Source: Gigantopelta aegis
Taxonomy: Eukaryota > Mollusca > Gastropoda > Neomphalida > Peltospiridae
DNA length: 64,000 bases
Assembly: GCF_016097555.1 (NCBI RefSeq)
Contig: NC_054704.1
Span: 46,397,026 to 46,461,025 of the forward strand
Reading direction: 5' to 3'
Shown here piece after piece: positions 32,717 to 44,000 of the stretch (positions are counted from its first letter, which is position 1; the number at the start of each line of letters is the position of its first letter). The position numbers and the translations under genes were made by a program. The notes below the pieces were generated by a model that saw nothing but the letters and a program-made list of their open reading frames with translations, searched no databases and was not told the origin of the DNA.

Positions 32717-33784
32717 GGTAAACGGACAAAACCCCACCCGGAAAAAACCCCACTGGATAAAACCCCACTGGAAAAAACCCCACTCGGACATAACCCACAC
32801 AGAAAAAAACCCACTCGGACATAACCCCACTCATATATCTCAATATATAACAAAATCGTATATACAGTATTTATTTTTTATTGAAACAAGTGTAATCTAG
32901 CCTACTTCCACCTCACACAGTGGCCGATGCCTTTCAGAACTTCCGAAATGGACTTGATGTCATCCCGTCTGTCAGTGCAGAGGTTATGGAGCTTCGTCTG
33001 CAGCTTCTTTATGTGGTGTCGTACCCGTTTTGCAGGTCGTTCACCACGCTCATCCATAAGTCGTGCAGTAGCAGCCTGGGTTTGATCCTTCCGAATGCTG
33101 TCTATGGCTCTCCAGATGGTTGGGTGGGCATGTCCAACTAGTTTCGCAAAGGAATTGTTCCACCCCTCACATATGTTATTGGTTCTGGATCCACCTTTCA
33201 ATGTGATGGTGTGCACATTCCAGATGGATGGTGCGTACGCAGGGGGAATACGGCGCATACGAAGAGGAGGTACAGATCCATCTGATCGTTGAGGAGGCTG
33301 AATACGGCGATAAGATCCTGACACATAAGTGCTGTCAAAATACACGAGCAAGGGTTCCAGCCCATCAGGGGTCCATCTGATGTAGAATTTATGACATACC
33401 CAATCAACAATGGGAAGCCCTAAATCCATGATTTCCTTGATCTCTTAGAAGAAAACCTGGCCTCCTTAATCTCTTGATCACAAAGTTCAGATAATCCTTT
33501 GTCATGGAGATCAATGCAATCAGTGCAACACTTGACTGATCAAAATACAAATGTAAACTTTATTCTTTATCATAATCTATTTTGTGAATTTTATTTATAA
33601 TTTTATTCTTCCAAAACAGAAATTTCAACTTTATTTCATATTTTTCAGTTTTATGTGTAAAATGGTCACAGTGGGGTTTTGTCCATTTTTCTCATTTATT
33701 GATGGGGTTATGTCCGAGTGGGGTTTTTTCCAGTGGGGTTATGTCTGGGTGGGTTTTTTTCCAGTGGGGTTTTATCCTGGATTC
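32717..33784 (-). mobile_element. Mutator-like (MULE) DNA transposon with subrepeat-bearing inverted ends
   Basis: Perfect 9-bp direct repeats ATGTTTAAT flank it (32708-32716 and 33785-33793), the usual Mutator duplication length. The inverted ends are each made of repeated AAAACCCCACTGG and GGACATAACCCCACT units. A minus-strand transposase fragment fills the middle. The element is only 1.07 kb and the transposase lacks its N-terminal half, so it is an internally deleted, non-autonomous copy. It lies between MRGBP and the KH gene. Confidence 0.88.
32902..33429 (-). CDS. MULE transposase, C-terminal fragment (175 aa)
   Basis: Mutator-like transposases excise and insert their own element with a DDE nuclease. 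The fragment carries the C-terminal part: YFDSTYVSGSYRR, then PPAYAPSIWNVHTIT, GGSRTNNICEGWNNSF, LVGHAHPTIWRAIDS and a basic tail. The R-TNN--E-WNN-F and HP-IW pattern is characteristic of animal MULE transposases, including those with FLYWCH fingers. The N-terminal catalytic Asp residues are absent and no upstream frame supplies them. The first Met is unlikely to be the true start. Transposition by this copy alone is not expected. Confidence 0.85.
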   Translation of the reverse strand: MDLGLPIVDWVCHKFYIRWTPDGLEPLLVYFDSTYVSGSYRRIQPPQRSDGSVPPLRMRRIPPAYAPSIWNVHTITLKGGSRTNNICEGWNNSFAKLVGHAHPTIWRAIDSIRKDQTQAATARLMDERGERPAKRVRHHIKKLQTKLHNLCTDRRDDIKSISEVLKGIGHCVRWK

Positions 33785-34151
33785 ATGTTTAATACATGCA
33801 AATTGTCTTTTAGATACTTTTAGCGAATAGTCTCTTATAAGTCAGTACATAGTGGTTCATTACTATTTTATAATTTATATTGCTTGTATTTCTATGCTAA
33901 ATTTTATTCTGTTGTAACGAGGTGTCTTTAATAAAGTATCTGTCTGTATATCCAATGTAAGTAATGCATTTCACTTATGTTGTCGTTGTATACTCAGAGA
34001 TATAACCATCCCAGAGATAACCAACCTCACTTCAGAGACTGTTCATAATCGTGTACCATCATCAAAATCCTTGGTATATTCATATCTAACCAATCTGTGT
34101 TTTATTTTGTATAGGAATAAGTTGTGGGACAACGAAAGTTAAAGGTGTTAC

Positions 34152-34412
<261 letters not shown>

Positions 34413-34901
34413 TAAATACAATACTTTTTTATAATTTTAAAACTGTAATATGAATAAAAAAAAATACATTTGTTATTGATAAAAACAAGTATTAGTCGAT
34501 GAGAATTAATTGCCAGAAAACGCTAAACTTGCCGCTTGGGAATGACTGATTATTCTTTTGTTTATATAACCAGATGGCTTGGGACTTAGCTGGAACAGGG
34601 ATCTGCTAGACAATACCTAAACAGCGTTGGGTGTAAATTATATGTGAATTGCAGGACTCTTGTTTAAAAACAATAACAACAAACCCCGAGTGACACTTCT
34701 TTATTGATTGCACGAATTTTGAGATATTATGACAGATGGAGCCACCAATGAGTTTAGTCCCTGAGAAATCACGTGACGGTCTTAATCATTACAACAAAGC
34801 ACTTGTAGTTTAGCATCAAATAGTTCTGATGCGGGAGGAAACCACCAGTGCTAGACCCAAGAAGAGACACAACAACAACGTCTCTGTTCTGCATATAATC
34901 G

Positions 34902-34907
34902 CACGTG
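34902..34907 (+). promoter_or_regulatory. CACGTG E-box just upstream of the KH gene
   Basis: A palindromic CACGTG lies 20 bp before the start codon at 34927, so it is either in the core promoter or the 5' UTR. No TATA box was found at a fitting distance. Functional meaning is uncertain. Confidence 0.3.
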
Positions 34908-34926
34908 CCTGTACTCGCGCAAAGTA

Positions 34927-35080
34927 ATGGAGGGCAGAGGTTTCACTGGTGGATTTTCTGGACGAGGTAGAGGTGGTGGTACAACTCCAGAAAGATCAGA
35001 TTGGCGTTCACGCGAATATGGAGACTCGGGAAATTCTACATCTTTCTATATTGAACAAAAAGATGTTGGCCGGATCATTG
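34927..35080 (+). CDS. KH/CCHC gene exon 1
   Basis: ATG at 34927 is the first in the region and gives an RGG-type start (MEGRGFTGGFSGRGRGGG). The exon continues through the first KH strand and helix, SFYIEQKDVGRIIG. The donor is CATTG-GTAAAA, phase 1, splitting the codon of the first Gly of the GXXG loop. A diverged copy with the same donor phase lies at 55874-55937. Confidence 0.88.
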
Positions 35081-38000
35081 GTAAAAAAAAAAAAATATCA
35101 GCCATTTTCTTATTTTATTTTCGCGTCCATGTTTTTCATCTTGACAATCTTGTTCGTTAACCATTTTCTTTTGTTATATGTTAATTTTTCAGTTAGTTTT
35201 GCGGTATTATGGTAGTTATGAATGTGTTAAAACTCTTTCATGTGATTTTATAAACCATATTATAAAAATGTCTTTGTTGCTGGACAAAGTATGTTTGCGC
35301 GGTAATTGGGTCATGTGAACTACCGAAACGTGGTGAACCACAACGAACCGGTCGGTAGTAGTTAGGGAGAATAATTTACTTTCTAGCTTTTAAAAAAAAG
35401 ATAAATGAAGTGGAGGCAATCTTACCCAAGTTCTACAGAAAGAAAATGGGTTAGGGTTGAGAAAATTGTACAGTAATGACAAGTCGTTAATTCTTCCTGT
35501 GTTAAATTTGCTCCAAAAGCACTGCCAGAAAATCCAAAATGTAATTTTTTTTAATAAAATAGAAAATTATTATCCAGACCAATGTATATATATCCTAAAA
35601 CAAGTTTAAAAAAAAATTAGTTGAGAAATGGTCTTGATAAAGAATTTAACCATGAAGTTAGTTTAGTTTTAGGAGGGGGAACCACAACCTTGGAATAGAA
35701 ATACAGCACCATAGTATAGCAAATCTTCTCTCCACCCCCCCCCCCCCCCACCCCACCCTCGAGCATATTTTCATTTGTCAGAACAAATGGACAAGTGCTT
35801 ATTTTAAACACTGCCCATACCCTGTCAACTCCAGTTGCATTCAGCTCACACATTGTAAATATTCAAATTCATAGCGCCATAACCACTTTACTGACACATA
35901 GGCGATTTCTAGAGCAAACCCTGTGTACTGCTTTGGCATGTCCAGTCACTCACATTGGTGTCTGAAATTCCACCTGTGTGTGTGTGCTTTGCTGCCAGGA
36001 GTTGCTGTAACTGTTAATTGCTCCCCATAGTCTGAACCATAGGTGGCCATTGCGCAATATGATTTAGTGAAATAAGAGTACATTTGCCAGTCATAGATTT
36101 TTTAACATAGCAGACTAATACAAATGTTTTGATGTAATTCAGTGGCCAGATATACAGGGATTGTATGGGTCCTGGAAAGTCATGTAATTTTCATTTGGGT
36201 CATGGTTAATCTATTCTTAATGATTTATGACAACACCACCCATTGTTTTGATGGGGATGCAGTGAACTCGTATGAACGGAAAACTCGTATGGAAAAAATA
36301 ACGGTGAACTCGTATGGGGATGTATGGTTATGCAGATAAACTTTGATATTTCTCTTAAATGTGTATTTTGACACTTGTTTTGTATACATGCTTCTTATTT
36401 ATGTCACCATCAGTCAACTATTTGCGTGTCAATGACAGTCACCTATTTTCGTGTCACCCGTATGTTCAAAGTATGTTTAATTTATTATGTAACAAACATC
36501 CAATGAATAATAAATAGCGGGCTAGCAGATTTGTCGAACTCTGCATAAAAACTACACACACGTTCTTGAAGTTGCTATATAGTATACGGTATTGGATATA
36601 TCAGTTTGTAATTTCCATACGAGTTTATACAAACTTAATAACTCACTGGTTACGAGAACTATATTCACGTAACCGAACAATCGGTTACCTAAGATTTTGA
36701 AATATTGTCCCCTGGGCATGGTAAACAGTTAAAACACCATTTCAGGGCAAACATGAATACATTCTAGCAACAGTTTCAAAATAAGCACATGCATGCTACA
36801 TGTTGTGGTCAAAAACAGTTTTAAATATGCATTTTAAAACGTACTGTATCAAACTACTTAACGCAAAAATACTTCATTTTGTGTCAGGCAAATTTACTGC
36901 TAATTAAGTTTGTGATTGTCAAAGCTTCGGCCACTTATTTCCAGGCTTATGTGCAAAATTTTTTACTATTTATTTTTCAGGAAAAGGTGGTTCAAAAATA
37001 AGGGATCTGCAAAATGAAAGTGGTGCAAATATAAAGGTATGTTTAGTCTTTCTACCACTGCAAAAGTTGCCATGAAATTGAACTGCTTCAAAACAGAAAT
37101 ATTTTGTCTGACAAAAATAACTGTCAAAGCTCAAACAATTTCAAATTTGTACTGGACAAAGTCTGTCACAGGCCACATATTTCCAGGCTTTTTATGTGTG
37201 GTCTATGCAACTTGTGTTAAGTTAAATAATTCAGAAGTTGGCCTATCTATGTATTGTGTGCTTACTGAAGTTATTCTATATTTCCTTTCAAATTATTGTT
37301 CATCAAAGATTTGACAATATGCACATAATAAACAAGTTAATAAAATTTTACTAAATAATAGTAATAATCAGATATGTCAGAGGGACTATACTAAAGAGGC
37401 TTAAAAACACTGACATTAGGGGTTGGAGTGGGGTAAGTATATTCATATTTACAAAATAGACTTAACTGCAACATTTGACAATTTTTGTTTTTCACTAGCC
37501 GTCGGGCATGGCAATTGTAGTTATTTACTAGCCCAACATTTAATATCACTAGTAGCCACGGGAGTGAGGCTACCATAATCTAGAAGCCCTGATAATACTT
37601 TACTAAAATTATGTGTGATATCTGGGGTACTTGTGGGAAAATATTGTGAATAAATCTATGGAGCAAATATCGAAAATCCTAAAAATAGCAATTATTTTGC
37701 TAAATTAAAGTAACATTTGCCCCTTGTTTTTAAAGTTCCCAATTGAAAAAATAAATCCATGTTGTAACTGGCACATTTTTCTGAATGTTGACGTTTAGTA
37801 ATGTGAATTTTAAGGTGCTACCTAGAGGCAAGCTCTGTTGCAGTGTCTGGTGTCAAAATCCCCCCCAAACTAAACTTGACAACCCCTACACCTATAAACA
37901 TCTCTCATCAGTCTAGACCCCCACCATACTAAAATTCCTGCACATTCTGTGTTATTAAAATGGTAACCGTGAATAAGTCTATATTTAACCTTGGTGTGTT

Positions 38001-41000
38001 TATCAGTTTCACTTGGTGTTTTTGTTTGTCAAAAAATTTAATTGTATTTTTGCAGGTGTACAGCAGAGACGTTCAGCGAGGGGAACAAGTGAAAGTTGAG
38101 ATCACAGGGAATCAAGACTGCCAACTGAGAGCAAAAGACTTGATTGATAATATTACTCTCAATAGTAAGCACTACTATATCTCTTTGATTTGAATGTTTC
38201 TACTTTATGAATTAGGCTACCTTTCTATTAGTGTGGTTTACCCACATGGCTAGCATATTTCCACAGTTCTTCGGAGACTGTTCCTTCCATGAACGTCGTT
38301 AATTAAACGGCCATGTTTTTCTATTTTGTTTCTTACTGCAAATTGAAACATGTCATTGCTAAATGTGGATAATGCATTGCTGATTAAATGATACAGAAAG
38401 CCACATTTGATCAAATCAAGATTTGAACTATTTAATAGACGAGAGCTAACACCTGTGAAAAGGACAGATTTTGTAAACATGAACTAATAAGTAGATTGCT
38501 TTCTGTAATCTAGTGCGGGAACTTCAGTTTTGATAGTTAAAAATATCAATATTTTCATGTCGACCAAAAGCGGAAAAATTAGTAATCCCCTCAAAGTGAC
38601 ATAATTTTATGGATTCCATGTGCTGTTTAAGCCACACAACTGGACAAAAAAAAATGATACATGGTGTACTTTTTTGCTGCACACCTAACACCCATGGATG
38701 TCAATGCATTTGATTTTTACTGCTTGGCAGCAGAAATAGCTGCATGGTTAAAATACCAAGGAAAAGGGAGTCTCACTGTCATTAATCATTTTATTTGTAG
38801 CACCAGTTGTATATGTTGTCCATTTTTAATGGTCAATATATATTTTGAAAAATTATCTTGAACAGGGTTAGCTCTGCCACTCCCCAAATTTGCCAATTGT
38901 AAATTTTAGGAACAATTGGTGAATGTTATTTTAATATGGCGAAAAAAAATTACCGTAAATCCATGATTAGAGACTAGTTCTCGGAGTATTACTGCTGTTA
39001 CAGTACAACAAATATAGTTAGGAATACACATAATTTATTTCTTTTCGTCCTTAAAATACTCCATGTTCTGTAATAATGTAATTTTCTGCGTGAAATAGAT
39101 GTCAAACACATTTAAATGTATGCTTGGTATAACTGCTAATCGCAGACCTTATATCATCATTTGGCTAAAGGTTTTGCACAGCCGGGGCTAGCCCTGCTTG
39201 AAGTAGAGATTATTTATAGCTACAGTAGATTATAAAAACCCAAGTTATTTACTGTATGTCAATTATAAATTGTAACTGGTTGTTGCATTGTGATACTGAC
39301 ATTTTTATTCAATTTCTTTTCAGGTGATGGATTTGGTGACAGGTTCGTAACATTTTTATTTTAACTATTTTACAAAGGTCTTTCAAATAATTGATAAACA
39401 TTTTGTCATTCTGGAAAAGATAGCCTTTTTTTGTTATGTTACTATTACATTGTCATTTGTTAATTCTAAGTTGTGAATCATAAATGTATCGTTAATGTTT
39501 TAACATTTTTAACAAATATATATTTTGTTTATGTAATATTTCAGGCCATACGGAGGTGATCGAGGAGGAGGAGGAGGAGGAGGAGGTAAAACATTTTTAT
39601 TACATTTTGCTTGCCTTGCACAATCTGTTTCTTTTTTATAATTTTGTTTACAAAGGGATGTTCTTAACTTGTAGCATACATTTTGCATGACTGGCATAGG
39701 GGAAATTTTCATGATTCACGTTGCATCTAAAATTAATAACAGTATCTTAAATGTTTTGTTAATTTTACATCCACATTTACCTATTACCTATTACTACATT
39801 GCAAAGTTTTAAGTAACCAATATTTTTATGGTTTATTAAAAAATATTTGACTGGATTTAGCCAATTGCTAATTTTTATCTAATGTAGTTAAATTTATATT
39901 TGCCTCATAAAAATATTTTTAATTTAAAGGAAATGCTCTACATATCTGAAAATTGTCTAAATTCTTTCCAGTGAGAACTCTGGAAGATTGCTGGTTGACT
40001 TTAACAAACATTAGTATGCAGTTTATGACCATAAAAATGTTGATATTTGACTATTCATTAACAATTTTAATTATTTGTACTTGGTTTTTATAAATAATGC
40101 ACCAGTAAATATTTAACAGTATCCATCCACCCTCCTACAAGACATTGAAAATATGACAACATTGTCAATGTCATTCTTTTTAAGTGCAGTGTGTCCGGTA
40201 GACGCAGAAAGTGTCTGTCCGTTGGGCCGCATACTACAGAATTATTGGCCAGCATCTCTCAAAGCTGTTTGTAACTTGTTCCTCTTTGTTTGTATCAAGA
40301 TCATGCATGTTCTTAATTGAGGTAAGTTGCACCTCGGTGTGATACTTGCAATTCACATTTCAGCAACGTCTGTGCAAAAGCTGATATTGTTTTCCATTTA
40401 TTTAAACAAAATTTATACCAAGACTTGATGGCAGTTTAGGAATGAGAATCTGTCAAGATTTGGCACCGAATTTATAGTCATCGGCAACTATGGGAAAACT
40501 CAATATTTAATGATTTTAGAATATGAGAATATTGGTCATTAAATTATTTGATTGTGCATGAGATTTAATTGACATAAATTACTATAAATTAGGTGCCATT
40601 AATGACTGGTGCTTTTTAATCTATAATTTTTTTATGTCCTTCAAGAACCGTGCATTATATCTGAAGCAAATTGCTTTTGCCAAAACCTTTCTGAATTGCT
40701 GAGTGCATCATTTATGCAGCTTTGTAAATGGAGTGGTTTAAACAAAACAATAATTTTTGTTAATTTCTTTTCAGGTTATGGCTACAGTAATGGAGATGAT
40801 TACAGGTTTGTAGTTTGCATTCTTTTTAATTTTAGATCATAACTCACACCTTTGTCATTATCCCCTCCCGGTAATTTGTCAAAAGGATTGCGTCTCAACA
40901 ATACATACATAGGAATTGGTTCATGGCATCTTCATTGAGTTTGCATTTTGCCAATCTGCATCAAAGGTCATGGTCACTATTAATAAAATTAGAAATGCAA

Positions 41001-44000
41001 TCATCACTCTGACTTTATAATTTTCATGAAACCTTACCTAGGAATAAGATCAGGACATCGGTAAGAGTTCACATTTCGGCTCTACTGGGTCCATGGTCTA
41101 GGTTACTAAATATATATTGTCATTGATCAAGACTTCATTTCTCATTTAGTTTTGGAGATGTGAAATTGTTGGGTCTCTATAGAGAGATATATTGCTTTAG
41201 TACTCTAGAATACTTGTTCGTCCGAGTTAATGGCCAGTATCTCCATCTTGGCATGATTGGTGGTACAGGTATATATGTGAAAGATAGATTTAGTTTTTTC
41301 TCGAAATTACAATACTCAACTGTATAATTAACTTCTGTAATCGTGAAGTTGCAAGTTTTAATTTCTGAATGTCTACAGGTCACAACGTAACCATTTTGCA
41401 GCTAGTATACATTTAATTTAGCGTAACACAAGTGAACAGAAAGGCAGTTCGTGTGAAATCTTGTGCCCTGGGGAAGGTGGTGTGTCGCATACTATTACTA
41501 GGTCACTGTGACCTACTTTTCACATTCTACTGCATGTAAATCCTAGTCTGGACCATATTTTGCATACAGGACCATCAAACCTCACATGTACAGACAACTT
41601 GGGATGGCGGTGTGTCATATCTAGTTCATAATTAGAATTGAAACATACTCATAACATTCATTAATATCTATGATGGGCGTGTCATGTATCTCACCGGTAC
41701 TCTTTGTTTATTTCAGAGGTGGCGGAGGTGGTTATGGTAGACGTGGCGGCGGTGGTGGTGGTGGTGAGTATTGATAACCAGTTTATTTGTTTTTGTGACT
41801 AGCAGCCATTTGTAAACAGGGTTGAAAATTAACATGAAAACCATGGTCACAAGCAGGGCCAGTTGAAGAAAAATCTTAATGGCCCTTCTCAAATTCAACT
41901 AGCCCTCCAATTTAACTAGACAGCGAAAATCAAAACTATAATTTTCTTTGAATAACAATAATAACCATGCCTATAGTGTTTTTGCGTCAAAAGGAAAACT
42001 ATGAATTGGCATATAACTTCATAATGAATAATGTTAACATTCATATTTGAAATATTAAGTTTTAAACCCAAATTACCTTTAAGTGATACAGATTAGATAT
42101 AATTTTTAATACAGGTGTAAAGAAAAATGCTACAATAGCCAAGTTATGCAACTTCACTTGCATTGTCTCTGAAGTAATCTATAATGCAATGCAAAGAGAC
42201 GAAAGCCTTAAATGGTAGAACTGCACATGTTTTAATAAATTAGTCGGGGAGTGGCTTTCCTCTTTATGGCGATGCAAAAGGGATGAACTCCATTAAAACA
42301 TTTCCTCGGGAGTGGCTGTCCTATAGACAAGGCACTAGATAAAGAAAGACATGTTTTATTTAATGATGCTCAACACATTTTATTTACGGTTATATGGCGG
42401 AATCACCCACTATTTTGCCAAATACCCATTTGACTGCATTGTGCAGAGATACAGCCTTGATCTTGTATTGTGGTTTTGTTGTTCAGATTACCTTGGATGT
42501 TCTATCAATTGCCTTAACCTTTAGACTACTGGATTAATTTTTAACAAAAACCACGTTGAGTGGGTACAAGTTTATAATTTTTACTCACATATATTCACTT
42601 AAATGTTTCATAAATACATGAAATAAAGTTCATAAATATATGAATCGGTAAGTATTATTTTCGTGTCTTTTTTTGTAATTTTTATTATTTTAGATCGGCT
42701 AATGGTGATTAAAATTAGGCAAAAAATCGAAAAAGTTGCGTTTACTTACGGGCATTTGTGGCCAGCTGTCCAGTATTTATGTCCATTATTCCCGATAACA
42801 GTGGTTTTCTGATCAGAATTTTTTTTAAAACTCGAACTACGATTCATATTGCAATATTTGGTAATTTTCGTTGTTGGTAAAACGATCAAAGTTATTATCA
42901 AATTAGCTGTTACAATCAGCTATCGATCCCTGAAAATTACCGCGACGTGCCGCCATTGTTGTCAAGCGAAAATACTTGCCGAAAACCACTTTTTGAACTC
43001 AAAATTTCAAGGTATTTTCAATTGAAAAAATCAAAACAAAAACCACCATTTTGAAAACAAATCTTTTTTCTTTAATTATATTTCCGTTTCCGGTGAGTGT
43101 CGTGTGCAAAACGGCGGGAAATATGAATTGGGGAATGCACTGTATACAGTGCACAGTATATCGACTGACGTGACGTCGGGCGAGATATCTCGCCTGCAGT
43201 AGTCAGAAGGTTAAAACCTGTATCATAAAAGATTTAACCTATGCAGTTATATAAATATTATTTTTTATTATTATTTACACTGAAAGAAAAGTTATTTCAG
43301 ATGGTATGGGTTTACAATTTGATTAATGTTTTATATATGAATTTTATATTTACATGCCAATTAATTGACTTTTGGAATAATCCATGTAGTAATGGAACAT
43401 TTCATTGTTAGGATTAATTTGTACCATAACATTTAATAATGTCAAAAAGTAAGTCAACTAGATAATTATGGCATATCGAGTCCCATTACAATAAGTGTTA
43501 AAAAACAATTTCAATTCCTGCCAGAACTGTTGTTCGCGCCAGCAGAGACCGCAGTGTGTTTTGCCACACTGGTCATTCAATTCAGTTTTAGTGCGTTCCT
43601 TTTTCAACTGGTAGTACAATAATCGACGGTCACTCAACGGGCTATCTTTGTAAAATTCACCCTAAGCCAATAATGGTCGCCACAGGTGACCGGGCAACTG
43701 CTAATTTTCAACCCTGTGTAAATATTACTACCATAACAGAACTGTATACATTGGAAAATTACAATGTTAGTACCCTAGTCCATTGTTGATGCTTGTACAT
43801 TTTCATAGGAGACAAATGAATTGTATTATTAACATGGTCAATTTTAAAATTTAATTCTGTGATCTGTGACTGTATTGACTGTTAAACAAGTGACCTAGAA
43901 CAAGGAAATGGTAGTATAGCCACTCGGTACATTGCTTAAATTAAAACTAACCCAATATTTTTTTATTGCAGGTGGAGGAAGCAGAGCGTGCTATAAATGT

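Noticed and set aside
41713-41898. Minus-strand frame with a His run
   Set aside because: It is the complement of the GGT repeats in exon 7 of the KH/CCHC gene.
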